DNA of 64,000 nt from Streptomyces sp. SA15 (GCF_002291145.1 NZ_NTGE01000093.1:1-64000); one strand, 5' to 3'. Positions 53,481-63,276 are shown, numbered from the stretch's first letter. Numbers and translations are program-made. The notes: generated by a model from the sequence alone, not told the origin.

Positions 53481-55010
53481 ATGACCAGCAGCAGCGACCG
53501 GAGCCCGGCAGTGGATGTTCGATCATCTAAGACCTACGAGATCCGCACCTACGGGTGTCAGATGAACGTCCACGATTCCGAGCGATTGTCCGGGCTGCTC
53601 GAAGAGGCCGGTTACGTCCGTGCGCCCGAGGGCTCGAACGGCGACGCGGACGTCGTCGTCTTCAACACCTGCGCGGTCCGCGAGAACGCCGACAACAAGC
53701 TGTACGGCAACCTCGGCCACCTCGCCCCCCAGAAGGCGAAGCGCCCCGGCATGCAGATCGCGGTCGGCGGCTGCCTCGCGCAGAAGGACCGCGACACCAT
53801 CGTGAAGAAGGCGCCCTGGGTGGATGTCGTCTTCGGCACGCACAACATCGGCAAGCTGCCGGTGCTGCTGGAGCGCGCCCGCGTGCAGGAAGAGGCGCAG
53901 GTCGAGATCGCCGAGTCGCTGGAGGCGTTCCCGTCCACCCTGCCGACGCGGCGCGAGAGCGCGTACGCGGCCTGGGTGTCGATCTCCGTCGGCTGCAACA
54001 ACACCTGCACCTTCTGCATCGTTCCGGCGCTGCGCGGCAAGGAGAAGGACCGCCGCCCCGGCGACATCCTCGCGGAGGTCGAGGCCCTGGTCGCCGAGGG
54101 AGTCAGTGAGATCACGCTGCTCGGCCAGAACGTCAACGCGTACGGCAGCGACATCGGCGACCGCGAGGCCTTCAGCAAGCTGCTGCGGGCCTGCGGCACG
54201 ATCGACGGCCTGGAGCGCGTGCGCTTCACCTCTCCGCACCCGCGCGACTTCACCGACGACGTGATCGCGGCCATGGCCGAGACGCCGAACGTGATGCCGC
54301 AGCTGCACATGCCCCTGCAGTCCGGCTCGGACACCGTCCTGAAGGCGATGCGCCGCTCCTACCGCCAGGAGCGCTACCTGGGGATCATCGAGAAGGTGCG
54401 CGCCGCCATCCCGCACGCGGCGATCACCACCGACATCATCGTGGGCTTCCCCGGCGAGACCGAGGAGGACTTCGAGCAGACGCTGCACGTCGTGCGCGAG
54501 GCGCGCTTCGCGCAGGCCTTCACCTTCCAGTACTCCAAGCGGCCCGGCACCCCGGCCGCGACCATGGAGAACCAGATCCCCAAGGCGGTCGTCCAGGCGC
54601 GGTACGAGCGTCTCATCGCGCTCCAGGAGGAGATCTCCTGGGAGGAGAACAAGAAGCAGGTCGGCCGCACGCTCGAACTGATGGTCGCCGAGGGCGAGGG
54701 CCGCAAGGACGGCACCACGCACCGCCTCTCCGGCCGCGCCCCCGACAACCGCCTGGTCCACTTCACCAAGCCCGAGCAGGAGGTGCGGCCCGGCGACGTC
54801 GTGACGGTCGAGATCACGTACGCCGCCCCGCACCACCTCCTCGCCGAGGGCCCCGTCCTCGATGTGCGCCGCACGCGCGCGGGGGACGCCTGGGAGAAGC
54901 GCAACGCGGCCGAGGCGGCCAAGCCGACCGGAGTGATGCTGGGTCTTCCGAAGATCGGCGTTCCCGCACCGCTGCCGGTCGCCACGGGCAGCGGCTGCGG
55001 CTGCGACTGA
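53481..55010 (+). CDS. miaB: tRNA-2-methylthio-N6-dimethylallyladenosine synthase MiaB
   Basis: MiaB methylthiolates i6A37 of tRNAs that read UNN codons. The 509-residue radical SAM enzyme has the UPF0004 domain (YGCQMNVHDSE, Cys26), radical SAM motif CNNTCTFC (Cys172, Cys176, Cys179), and a TRAM domain. Its C terminus ends GSGCGCD, an extra cysteine cluster. ATG 53481 has no ribosome site and TACTCT ends 6 nt before it. miaA, whose product supplies the substrate, lies 1.7 kb downstream. Confidence 0.96.
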   Translation: MTSSSDRSPAVDVRSSKTYEIRTYGCQMNVHDSERLSGLLEEAGYVRAPEGSNGDADVVVFNTCAVRENADNKLYGNLGHLAPQKAKRPGMQIAVGGCLAQKDRDTIVKKAPWVDVVFGTHNIGKLPVLLERARVQEEAQVEIAESLEAFPSTLPTRRESAYAAWVSISVGCNNTCTFCIVPALRGKEKDRRPGDILAEVEALVAEGVSEITLLGQNVNAYGSDIGDREAFSKLLRACGTIDGLERVRFTSPHPRDFTDDVIAAMAETPNVMPQLHMPLQSGSDTVLKAMRRSYRQERYLGIIEKVRAAIPHAAITTDIIVGFPGETEEDFEQTLHVVREARFAQAFTFQYSKRPGTPAATMENQIPKAVVQARYERLIALQEEISWEENKKQVGRTLELMVAEGEGRKDGTTHRLSGRAPDNRLVHFTKPEQEVRPGDVVTVEITYAAPHHLLAEGPVLDVRRTRAGDAWEKRNAAEAAKPTGVMLGLPKIGVPAPLPVATGSGCGCD

Positions 55011-55025
55011 CAGCGGGGCGCGGGC

Positions 55026-55051
55026 GGGGCGACACCGGTCCACCGGTCGCC
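55026..55051 (+). terminator. Possible terminator after miaB
   Basis: GGCGACACCGG and CCGGTCGCC pair around TCCA with a 2-nt bulge, 16 nt after the miaB stop. No T run follows. Confidence 0.45.
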
Positions 55052-55148
55052 GCCGGGCTCTGACGTGCACACCGAGGCGTGGACGGCGTGAGGGCCCGGT
55101 GCCCGTCGGCTGACGTCTGACCGCCCCCACAGGGTTACCCTGCCGATC

Positions 55149-55862
55149 ATGCTTGTCGCCGCCGCTGTCTGTCCCTGCCCGCCCCTGCTGGTGCCCGAGG
55201 TCGCCGCCGACGCCGCCCCCGAGCTCGACGTCGCGCGCGCCGCGTGCACGGAAGCACTCGGAGTGCTCGCCGCCGCCCGGCCCGACCGGCTCGTGGTCGT
55301 GGGGCCGGCCGGGGAGAGCGGGCGCGGGACGCACCCGGAGGGCGCGCGGGGCTCCTTCCGGGGATTCGGCGTGGACGTCGACGTACGCCTGGGCGCGGAC
55401 CGCGGCACGGCACCCGAACGCCCGCTTCCGCCCTCGCTCGCCGTGGCCGCGTGGCTGCTGGAGCGGACCGGATGGACCGTTGCCCCGATCGAGGGACTCG
55501 GCGTGGGGGAACCTCTCGGGGCCGAGCGGTGTATTCAAGTCGGACGGGACATCGCCGCCGGAGCCGAGCGGGTGGCGCTGCTGGTGATGGGCGACGCCAG
55601 CGCGTGTCGCACGCTCAAGGCACCCGGCTATCTCGACGAGCGGGCGGCGCCGTTCGACGCGGAGGTCGCGCGTGCGCTGGGGGCGGCGGACGTGGCGGCG
55701 CTCAGGACGCTGGACGCCGACCTGGCGTACGAGCTGAAGGCCTCCGGCCGGGCTCCTTGGCAGGTCCTCGCGGGCTCCGCCGAGGGCGCGGGGCTCAGCG
55801 GCGCCCTGCTGTACGAGGACGCGCCGTACGGCGTGGGGTATGTGGTCGCGGCCTGGTCGTGA
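55149..55862 (+). CDS. Class III extradiol dioxygenase subunit B-like protein
   Basis: The 237-residue product starts MLVAAAVCPCPPLLVPEVA, with a strand pattern of the LigB/MEMO fold (RLVVVGPAGESG, VALLVMGDASACRTLKAPGYLDERAAPFD, ALLYEDAPYGVGYVVAAW). The metal-binding histidines of true dioxygenases are not evident, so the activity is uncertain. ATG 55149 has no ribosome site; TACCCT ends 7 nt before it. Confidence 0.8.
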   Translation: MLVAAAVCPCPPLLVPEVAADAAPELDVARAACTEALGVLAAARPDRLVVVGPAGESGRGTHPEGARGSFRGFGVDVDVRLGADRGTAPERPLPPSLAVAAWLLERTGWTVAPIEGLGVGEPLGAERCIQVGRDIAAGAERVALLVMGDASACRTLKAPGYLDERAAPFDAEVARALGAADVAALRTLDADLAYELKASGRAPWQVLAGSAEGAGLSGALLYEDAPYGVGYVVAAWS

Positions 55863-55945
55863 GGTCCTGGCTTCGGCGCGCGCACACGGCGGACGGCCGG
55901 GAGCGTCGTGCTCCGCGGCCGTCCGTCGATGTGCCGTGCCGGTGT

Positions 55946-56239
55946 TCAGGAGGTCGGCGGGGGTGAAGCAGGCGGTGGCGAGGGCGGCGCGGTCGGCGGT
56001 GTGCCGTCAGTGCCGCCCGGGTCCGTGCCGTCCTTGTGGGCGAGGCGGTCCATGGCGCCCTTGGCCTTGCCCGTGCCCGACTGGATCTTGTCGCTGTACT
56101 TGCCCTTGGTCTTCTCGTCAACGATCTTCGCGGCCTTGTCGAGGCCGTGATCGATCTTGTCCCCGTGCTCCTTGGCGAGGTCGGAGACCTTGTCCTTGGC
56201 CGGGGCCAGCTTGGCTTTCAACCTGTCCAGGAAACCCAT
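55946..56239 (-). CDS. Antitoxin-like protein (Rv0909/MT0933 family)
   Basis: The 97-residue protein is Lys/Asp-rich and helical (MGFLDRLKAKLAPAKDKVSD, then KIDHGLDKAAKIVDEKTKGKY), matching the family named after the Mycobacterium tuberculosis antitoxin Rv0909, with an added Pro/Thr tail. No toxin gene is adjacent, so the label is a family name only. ATG 56239 follows GGGAGGGTG. Confidence 0.8.
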   Translation of the reverse strand: MGFLDRLKAKLAPAKDKVSDLAKEHGDKIDHGLDKAAKIVDEKTKGKYSDKIQSGTGKAKGAMDRLAHKDGTDPGGTDGTPPTAPPSPPPASPPPTS

Positions 56240-56265
56240 GGTTCACCCTCCCACACGGCGGGCGG

Positions 56266-56535
56266 CTACTTGTGGGCGCTGTCGCCGGCCTCCCTGTCGG
56301 CCGCCTCGTCGGCGGACTGCTGCTTGGGGATCTCGACGCCCTCGTCGGCGGTGTCCGTGTCGGCCTCGGCCGCCTTGGCCTCCACCGCGTCCTCGGTCGT
56401 GGCCTCGGTCGACCCCTTCGCCTCTGCCGCCTCCTGAACCGCGGGCTCGGCCGTCGGGGTGTCGGCCTTCGCCTCGGCGGTTGACGCCTCCTCCGTGGCC
56501 TTAGACCTCCGGAGAAGTCGTGCGAAAACGCCCAT
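56266..56535 (-). CDS. Low-complexity acidic hypothetical protein
   Basis: The 89-residue product starts MGVFARLLRRSKATEE, then is almost wholly Ala/Glu/Thr/Asp. It is probably disordered. The ATG at 56535 has GGAG 5 nt upstream. It lies 26 nt before the antitoxin-like gene on the same strand, a likely operon. Confidence 0.65.
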   Translation of the reverse strand: MGVFARLLRRSKATEEASTAEAKADTPTAEPAVQEAAEAKGSTEATTEDAVEAKAAEADTDTADEGVEIPKQQSADEAADREAGDSAHK

Positions 56536-56718
56536 ATCCACTCCATACGTTACTCGTGCGGGCGAAATCCCGCGTCGTCCGGTGCGTCCGATTGCGCCGC
56601 CCGGGCCGCCGCCTCTCGCATGCGGGCGGCGGAAAACCTCGCAACTGGCAACGACCCCGGCCCCGGACCGTCACGTAACTCGTTCGAGACCACGACCGAC
56701 GTTTGCGAGACTGGGGCG

Positions 56719-57657
56719 GTGAGCAGCGCACCCCCCGCCCCCCGCGTCATCGCCGTAGTCGGACCGACCGCGGCCGGAAAGTCCGATCTGGGCGTTTTCC
56801 TGGCCCAGCGGCTCGGCGGCGAGATCGTCAACGCCGATTCCATGCAGCTCTACCGAGGGATGGACATCGGCACCGCCAAGCTGACGCCCGAGGAGCGCGC
56901 CGGCATCCCGCACCACCTGCTGGACATCTGGGACGTGACCGTCACGGCGTCCGTCGCCGAGTACCAGCGGCTCGCGCGGGAGCGGATCGACGCGCTGCTC
57001 GCCGAGGGGCGCTGGCCGATCCTGGTCGGCGGCTCGGGCCTGTACGTCCGCGGAGCCGTCGACAACCTGGAGTTCCCCGGCACCGACCCCGAGGTCAGGA
57101 CCCGGCTGGAGGAGGAACTGACCCTGCGCGGCTCCGGCGCGCTGCACGCCCGTCTGGCGGCCGCCGACCCCGAGGCCGCGCACGCCATCCTGCCCAGCAA
57201 CGGCCGCCGTATCGTCCGGGCCCTCGAAGTGATCGAGATCACCGGCAAGCCCTTCACCGCCAACCTCCCGGGCCACGACTCCGTCTACGACACCGTCCAG
57301 ATCGGCGTCGACGTGTCCCGCCCCGAGCTCGACGAGCGCATCGCACGCCGGGTGGACCGGATGTGGGAGGCGGGTCTCGTGGACGAAGTGCGCGCACTTC
57401 AGGCGCAGGGGCTGCGCCAGGGGCGTACGGCGTCGCGCGCGCTCGGCTACCAGCAGGTGCTCGCGGCGCTCACCGGGGAGTGCACCCTCGAGGAGGCGCG
57501 GGCCGAGACCGTACGTGCCACCAAGCGCTTCGCGCGCCGTCAGGATTCATGGTTCAGGCGCGATCCGCGGGTGCACTGGTTGAGTGGGGCTGCGGCGGAC
57601 CTCACAGAACTTCCGCACCTCGCACTGGCATTGCTCGAACGACCGGTTACAGCCTGA
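56719..57657 (+). CDS. miaA: tRNA dimethylallyltransferase MiaA
   Basis: MiaA adds the isopentenyl group to A37 of tRNA, the step before MiaB. The 312-residue product has P-loop GPTAAGKS (Lys21), NADSMQLYRGMDIGTAK, GGSGLYVRGAVDNLEFPG and RRQDSWFRRDPRVHWL. GTG 56719 gives the expected 312 residues; upstream in-frame codons add unrelated sequence. The ribosome site (TGGGG) is modest. Confidence 0.95.
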   Translation: MSSAPPAPRVIAVVGPTAAGKSDLGVFLAQRLGGEIVNADSMQLYRGMDIGTAKLTPEERAGIPHHLLDIWDVTVTASVAEYQRLARERIDALLAEGRWPILVGGSGLYVRGAVDNLEFPGTDPEVRTRLEEELTLRGSGALHARLAAADPEAAHAILPSNGRRIVRALEVIEITGKPFTANLPGHDSVYDTVQIGVDVSRPELDERIARRVDRMWEAGLVDEVRALQAQGLRQGRTASRALGYQQVLAALTGECTLEEARAETVRATKRFARRQDSWFRRDPRVHWLSGAAADLTELPHLALALLERPVTA

Positions 57658-57765
57658 TCACGTCATGGCATCGGGACGCTCCGGCCGCCATCCCGGCCTC
57701 CGGCGCCGTGCCATCATCGAGCTTCGATCGACCAAGTGGAGTCCGAGTTGGGAGGGCGCGTGGCG

Positions 57766-58269
57766 ATGGAGGCCGGCCCTCGCGACACCGCACGAAGCAC
57801 CGAGCCCCTCACCGCCGAAAGCGGTGAAACGGAGCAGGACGGCGACCGTCTGATCCCCGACGGGCCCGACGAGACCCAGGGCGGTGTGACCGACGACGGC
57901 CCCGAGCCCGAGGAGATGTTCCCGGGCGGGCCGGAGGTCGAGGTCGAGCTGCGTCCGCAGCGCCGACTGCGCATCTGGCAGATCGCGCCCATCGTGTCCC
58001 TGGCCGCGGTCGGCTCCCTGATGTTCGCGTTCCCGCTCGCTTTCGACTTCGGCGACAGCGGGGCCGTGATCGCCATGCTCGGGCTGCTGATCTGCTCGTG
58101 CGCGGCCGGCTGGGGCATGATGGCCGCCCGCCGGGTGGGTTACACGTGGCCCGGGCTGCCGCAGCGGGGCTCAGGTCGCCGTTCGGACTGGCGGGTCGTC
58201 CTCGCGTACGCGCTGGTCGTGGGTCTCGTGGTGGTGCTGGCCGTCTGGCGCGTGGCCCGGCTGCGCTGA
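57766..58269 (+). CDS. Hypothetical membrane protein
   Basis: The 167-residue protein has an acidic disordered N-terminal half (about 1-65), then three membrane helices (about 75-95, 100-118 and 143-162). ATG 57766 is chosen because GGGAGGG is 9 nt upstream; GTG codons at 57736 and 57760 are in frame. It lies between miaA and dapF, a position held by an unnamed membrane gene in other Streptomyces. Function unknown. Confidence 0.75.
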   Translation: MEAGPRDTARSTEPLTAESGETEQDGDRLIPDGPDETQGGVTDDGPEPEEMFPGGPEVEVELRPQRRLRIWQIAPIVSLAAVGSLMFAFPLAFDFGDSGAVIAMLGLLICSCAAGWGMMAARRVGYTWPGLPQRGSGRRSDWRVVLAYALVVGLVVVLAVWRVARLR

Positions 58270-58317
58270 CGCTCCCATGGGCGCCGCGGTGTCGTAGGGG
58301 CACCGTACGATCGAGGC

Positions 58318-59187
58318 ATGACCACGCGGATCGCCTTCCTCAAGGGCCACGGCACGGAGAACGACTTCGTGATCCTCCCGGACCCCGAGAACGCTATCGA
58401 CCTGCCCCCCGCCGCCGTCGCCGCCCTGTGCGACCGCCGTGCGGGCATCGGCGGTGACGGCCTGCTGCACGTGGTGCGGTCCGCCGCGCACCCCGAGGCC
58501 GAGCACATGGCGGCCGAGACCGAGTGGTTCATGGACTACCGCAACGGCGACGGCTCGATCGCGGAGATGTGCGGCAACGGCGTGCGGGTGTTCGCGCACT
58601 ACCTCCAGCGCGCCGGGTACACCGGTGAGGGCGACCTCGCGGTCGCCACGCGCGCAGGCGTGAAGACCGTGCACATCGCCAAGGACGGTGACATCACCGT
58701 CAGCATGGGCAGGGCGCTGCTCCCCGACGGGGACGTCACGGTGAGTGTCGGCGAGCGCAGCTGGCCCGCGCGGAACGTGAACATGGGCAATCCGCACGCG
58801 GTGGCCTTCGTGGACGATCTCGCCGACGCGGGCAACCTGTTCTCCCCGCCGCCCTTCAGCCCGGCCTCCGCCTACCCGGAAGGGGCCAACGTCGAGTTCG
58901 TGGTCGACCGCGGCCCCCGGCACGTCGCCCTGCGCGTGCACGAGCGCGGCGCCGGCGAGACCCGCTCGTGCGGCACGGGCGCGTGCGCCGTCGCCGTGGC
59001 CGCCGCCCGCCGGGACGGCGCCGATCCGGCCGTCACCGGTGCCCCGGCGACGTACACCGTCGACGTGCCCGGCGGCACCCTGGTGATCACCGAGCGGCCC
59101 GACGGCGAGATCGAGATGACCGGCCCGGCGGTGATCGTCGCCGAGGGCGAGATCGACGCGGAGTGGCTGGAAAACGCCGTTCGATGA
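58318..59187 (+). CDS. dapF: Diaminopimelate epimerase
   Basis: DapF converts LL- to meso-diaminopimelate for lysine (Streptomyces peptidoglycan uses the LL form). The 289-residue product has the two catalytic cysteines, Cys85 (AEMCGNGVR) and Cys218 (SCGTGACA), and GHGTENDFVI at the substrate site. ATG 58318 has no ribosome site; TACGAT ends 6 nt before it. Confidence 0.95.
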   Translation: MTTRIAFLKGHGTENDFVILPDPENAIDLPPAAVAALCDRRAGIGGDGLLHVVRSAAHPEAEHMAAETEWFMDYRNGDGSIAEMCGNGVRVFAHYLQRAGYTGEGDLAVATRAGVKTVHIAKDGDITVSMGRALLPDGDVTVSVGERSWPARNVNMGNPHAVAFVDDLADAGNLFSPPPFSPASAYPEGANVEFVVDRGPRHVALRVHERGAGETRSCGTGACAVAVAAARRDGADPAVTGAPATYTVDVPGGTLVITERPDGEIEMTGPAVIVAEGEIDAEWLENAVR

Positions 59188-59396
59188 CCGGCCGCAGGTC
59201 ACATGACCCGAAACCGTAAACCCACGAGCTCTCGCTCGAATGGGTGATCCGTTTCACGCTCGGCGAGAGGCGGTCAGGTGCGCGTGGTGGGCTCGGTAGC
59301 ATCAAGCACCGGCCCGGACGGGGGACCGATGCCATCCCCTGAGCCGTGTCCGCCCTGGGGCACCCCGTCCGCCGGTCAACGCAGCCGGAGGTGCCC

Positions 59397-61637
59397 ATGA
59401 GCGCGGAGACCGAGCATTCCCTCCCGCCCGCCCTGAATCCTGCGACTCCAGGCCCGGTGGTGACATCGGACCCGGCGACGTCAGGCCCTGTGACGCCGAC
59501 AGCGCCTCGCAGGAAGGCACGCGCCCGGCTCGACCTGCGCCGCCTGGGCCGGGCCGCGCTGCTCGGCCCCGCCGCCCGCGGCCGGCTGCCCGACGCCATC
59601 GGCCACGTGGTCGAGGCCCACCGCGCCCACCACCCCGACGCCGACCTCGAACCGCTGCGCCGCGCCTACGTCCTGGCCGAGTCCTCGCACCGCGGGCAGA
59701 TGCGCAAGAGCGGTGAGCCGTACATCACACACCCCCTCGCGGTGACTCTGATCCTCGCCGAACTCGGCGCCGAGACAACGACCCTGACGGCGTCTTTGCT
59801 CCACGACACCGTCGAGGACACGGACGTGACGCTCGATCAGGTGGGCGAGCAGTTCGGCGCGGAGGTCCGCTTCCTCGTCGACGGCGTCACGAAACTGGAG
59901 AAGGTCGACTACGGCGCCGCCGCCGAGCCCGAGACCTTCCGCAAGATGCTCGTCGCCACCGGCAACGACGTCCGCGTGATGTCGATCAAACTCGCCGACC
60001 GGCTGCACAACATGCGCACCCTCGGCGTGATGCGCCCCGAAAAACAGGAGCGCATCGCCAAGGTGACCCGGGACGTCCTCATCCCGCTCGCCGAACGCCT
60101 CGGCGTCCAGGCTCTCAAGACCGAACTGGAAGACCTGGTCTTCGCGATCCTGCACCCCGAGGAGTACGAGTACACGCGGGAGTTGATCGTCGACAACGCC
60201 TCCCGCGCGGACGACCCGCTCGCCGAGACGGCCGAGCAGATGCGCACCGTCCTCAAGGATGCCGACATCCCGGCCGAAGTCCTCATCCGGCCCCGGCACT
60301 TCGTCTCCGTGCACCGAGTTGCCCGCAAACGCGGCCGACTGCGGGGTGCCGACTTCGGCCGCCTGCTGGTGCTGGTCAACGAGGACGCCGACTGCTACGG
60401 CGTGCTGGGCGAACTGCACACCTGTATGACGCCCGTCGTCTCGGAGTTCAAGGACTTCATCGCCGTCCCCAAGTTCAACCTGTACCAGTCGCTGCACACC
60501 GCCGTGGCCCTCCCCCAGGCTCGAACCGACTCGCCCGGGGGCACCCCCATGGACGGTCAGGTGGTCGAAGTCCTCATCCGCACCCACCAGATGCACAAGG
60601 TCGCGGAGGCCGGTGTCGTCGCGCTCGGCAATCCCTACGCTCCCCCCGCAGAGGAGCAGGGCGCCGCGGACGGGGAGCGCGCCGACCCCACCCGCCCCGG
60701 CTGGCTCTCCCGCCTGCTCGACTGGCAGGAGGCCGCGCCCGACCCGGACACCTTCTGGTCCACGCTCCGCGAGGACCTCGCCCAGGACCGCGAGATCACC
60801 GTATTCCGCCCCGACGGCGGCGCACTCGGCCTGCCGGACGGCGCGACCTGCGTGGACGCCGCGTACGCGCAGTACGGCGAGGACGCGCACGCGTGCATCG
60901 GCGCCCGTGTCAACGGCCGCCTGGCGACCCTGAGCACGGTGCTGAGGGACGGCGACACCGTCCAGCTCCTCATGGGCCAGGACCCCGCCTCCGAGCCCTC
61001 GAGGGAGTGGCTGGAGCACGCCCACACACCCGCCGCCCGGATCGCCATCCAGCGATGGCTCGCCACACATCCGTCGCACGACGACACCCGACAGGAAACG
61101 GAACGGGCCGAGACCCCCCGGCCCTCCTCCGACGGGCCCGCCCTCGACGCACCCGCCGCCGACGTCCCCGCCACCCGTCCGGCCGGCGCCAACGCCATCG
61201 TCGACCAGCCCGGCGCGACCGTACGGCTGGCCGGCTGCTGCACACCCGTACCGCCCGACGGGGTGATCGGCTTCGCCGTCCGCGGGGGAGCGGTGACCGT
61301 CCACCGCGTGGAGTGCCCGGCGGTGGCGCGCATGAAGAGCGCGGGGCGCGTGGAGGTCGGCGTGCGCTGGGGCGACACCACCGGGTGCCGGGTCACGCTG
61401 TTCGCCGAATCGTTCGGCCGCCCCCACCTGCTCGCGGACCTCACCGAGGCCATGGCCCTCGAAGGCGCCGAGATCGTCTCGGCCATCGTCGAACCCCCGA
61501 GCCAGCAACGCGTCCGCCACACGTACACGCTCCAACTCCCCGACGCGGCCCTCCTGCCCGCCCTCATGCGGGCCATGCGCAACGTGCCGGGCGTGTACGA
61601 CGTGAGCCGGGCGCAACCGCAGACGCCGGGGACCTGA
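59397..61637 (+). CDS. rshA: RelA/SpoT homologue (RshA type)
   Basis: The 746-residue protein has an intact HD hydrolase domain (about 65-230: THPLAVTLILAELG, LLHDTVEDT with His136-Asp137, KLADRLHNMRTL), a synthetase domain (about 285-410), a TGS domain (about 470-530), and a C-terminal ACT-type region (about 600-740). In the synthetase region key residues differ: RPRHFVSVHRVARK for the usual GRPKHYYSIYRKM, and ADFGRLLVLV for DLLALRVIV. It may act mainly as a ppGpp hydrolase. ATG 59397 follows CCGGAGGTG. The 209-nt gap before it holds TAGCAT (59297-59302) as a possible -10. Confidence 0.9.
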   Translation: MSAETEHSLPPALNPATPGPVVTSDPATSGPVTPTAPRRKARARLDLRRLGRAALLGPAARGRLPDAIGHVVEAHRAHHPDADLEPLRRAYVLAESSHRGQMRKSGEPYITHPLAVTLILAELGAETTTLTASLLHDTVEDTDVTLDQVGEQFGAEVRFLVDGVTKLEKVDYGAAAEPETFRKMLVATGNDVRVMSIKLADRLHNMRTLGVMRPEKQERIAKVTRDVLIPLAERLGVQALKTELEDLVFAILHPEEYEYTRELIVDNASRADDPLAETAEQMRTVLKDADIPAEVLIRPRHFVSVHRVARKRGRLRGADFGRLLVLVNEDADCYGVLGELHTCMTPVVSEFKDFIAVPKFNLYQSLHTAVALPQARTDSPGGTPMDGQVVEVLIRTHQMHKVAEAGVVALGNPYAPPAEEQGAADGERADPTRPGWLSRLLDWQEAAPDPDTFWSTLREDLAQDREITVFRPDGGALGLPDGATCVDAAYAQYGEDAHACIGARVNGRLATLSTVLRDGDTVQLLMGQDPASEPSREWLEHAHTPAARIAIQRWLATHPSHDDTRQETERAETPRPSSDGPALDAPAADVPATRPAGANAIVDQPGATVRLAGCCTPVPPDGVIGFAVRGGAVTVHRVECPAVARMKSAGRVEVGVRWGDTTGCRVTLFAESFGRPHLLADLTEAMALEGAEIVSAIVEPPSQQRVRHTYTLQLPDAALLPALMRAMRNVPGVYDVSRAQPQTPGT

Positions 61638-61735
61638 GGCGCTCGCTGGTCTGTTTGCCTGTTCGCCGACCCGTTCGAGTGGGACGGATGCGCGTCGTCG
61701 CCGTCCGGCACGCGCGCGCTGGTAGCCGTGGGTCC

Positions 61736-63244
61736 ATGCTGCTCACCCCCCGCAACAGAACCCCCGGACGCCTGAGAGTGGCCCCGCTGCTCGCCTCGGC
61801 CGTCTCCGTCTGCCTCGTCTCCGCGAGCGCCCCCGCCGCCCCGCTGGGCGTCGGCGACCGCCTCTTCCCGTACCTGGGCAACCCCGGGTACGACGTGGCG
61901 TCGTACGACCTCTCCTTCACCTATCCCGGCACCAACAGCAAGCCTTTCCAGGCGGTGACGACCATCAACGCCTGGACGACGACCTCGCTGGAGCGCGTCA
62001 ACCTCGACTTCGCGCACGGCAAGGTCCACTCGGTCGAGGTCGACGGCAAGCCCGCGTCCTTCGCGAGCGCCGGCGAGGACGTGGTGGTCACCCCCGGGAA
62101 GCCGCTGCCCAAGGGCAGCTGGACGCGGATCACCGTCCGGCACACCAGCAACCCTGTCTCCCCCAAGGGCCGGGAGGGCGGCTGGGTACGGACCGCGGAC
62201 GGCCTCGCCATGGCCAACCAGGCCGACGCCGCCCACCTCGTGTTCCCGTGCAACGACCACCCCTCCGACAAGGCGCTGTACACCATCAGGATCACCGCAC
62301 CCGACGGCTACACGGCCGTCGCCAACGGCCTGCCCACCAGCGTGGCCCGGGCCGGCCGGGCGACCACCTGGACGTACCGGACCCGGCACCCCATGGCCAC
62401 CGAGCTCGCACAGGTGTCCGTCGGCCGCTCCACCGTGCTGCGCCGCACCGGCCCGCACGGCCTGCCCGTACGGGACGTCGTGCCCACCAAGGACCGCGCC
62501 CTGCTCGAACCGTGGCTGAAGAAGACCCCCGGCCAGATCGCCTGGATGGAGAGCAAGGTCGGGCCGTACCCGTTCGAGACGTACGGCGCGCTCGTGGCCG
62601 CGGCGGACACCGGCTTCGAACTGGAGACGCAGACCCTCTCCCTCTTCGAGAGGGACCTGTTCACCGACCCCGCCTACCCCAAGTGGTACATCGAGTCGAT
62701 CATGGTGCACGAGCTGGCCCACCAGTGGTTCGGCAACAGCGTCAGCCCCCGCACCTGGTCCGACCTGTGGCTGAACGAGGGACACGCCTCCTGGTACGAG
62801 GCCCTGTACGCGGACGAGAAGGCGGACCGTCCCCTGGAAGCGCGGATGAGGGCGGCGTACGGCACCTCCGACAGCTGGCGCGCCGCCGGCGGGCCCCCCG
62901 CCGCCCCCAAGACACCCCAGCCCGGCCAGAAGATCAGCATCTTCCGGCCGAACGTCTACGACGGCGGCGCGCTCGTCCTGTACGCGCTGCGCCAGGAGAT
63001 CGGCCGACTGGCCTTCGACCGCCTGGAACGGTCCTGGGTGACCCGTCACCGGGACGGTGTCGCCACGACCGCGGACTTCGTCGCGCTCGCCGAGGAGATC
63101 TCCGGACGCGACCTGGACGCCTTCTTCAAGGCCTGGCTGTACGGCGAGAAGACCCCGCCGATGCCCGGGCACCCCCACTGGAAGCCGCTGGCACCGGAGA
63201 AGGCGGCCAAGGCAGCCCCCGGACAGCGCCACGGCGCCCGGTGA
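61736..63244 (+). CDS. Secreted M1-family metallopeptidase
   Basis: The 502-residue zinc aminopeptidase has a signal peptide (about 1-35), an N-terminal beta domain, and the catalytic HELAHQ (His325, Glu326, His329) with Glu348 in LNEG at the expected 18-residue spacing. The GAMEN-type motif is replaced by FELETQTLS. It lacks the long C-terminal domain of PepN, as in the secreted short M1 peptidases of actinobacteria. ATG 61736 has no clear ribosome site; ATG 61688 is in frame. Confidence 0.88.
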   Translation: MLLTPRNRTPGRLRVAPLLASAVSVCLVSASAPAAPLGVGDRLFPYLGNPGYDVASYDLSFTYPGTNSKPFQAVTTINAWTTTSLERVNLDFAHGKVHSVEVDGKPASFASAGEDVVVTPGKPLPKGSWTRITVRHTSNPVSPKGREGGWVRTADGLAMANQADAAHLVFPCNDHPSDKALYTIRITAPDGYTAVANGLPTSVARAGRATTWTYRTRHPMATELAQVSVGRSTVLRRTGPHGLPVRDVVPTKDRALLEPWLKKTPGQIAWMESKVGPYPFETYGALVAAADTGFELETQTLSLFERDLFTDPAYPKWYIESIMVHELAHQWFGNSVSPRTWSDLWLNEGHASWYEALYADEKADRPLEARMRAAYGTSDSWRAAGGPPAAPKTPQPGQKISIFRPNVYDGGALVLYALRQEIGRLAFDRLERSWVTRHRDGVATTADFVALAEEISGRDLDAFFKAWLYGEKTPPMPGHPHWKPLAPEKAAKAAPGQRHGAR

Positions 63245-63276
63245 GAGACCACGGAATAAGACGGTGACGAGACGGG

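Noticed and set aside
55946..56535. Toxin-antitoxin module
   Set aside because: Only the antitoxin-family protein is recognisable; its partner is a low-complexity acidic protein with no toxin motif.
60635..63232. 865-codon minus-strand frame over the RSH and M1 peptidase genes
   Set aside because: It is antisense to two clear genes and lacks domains or a ribosome site.
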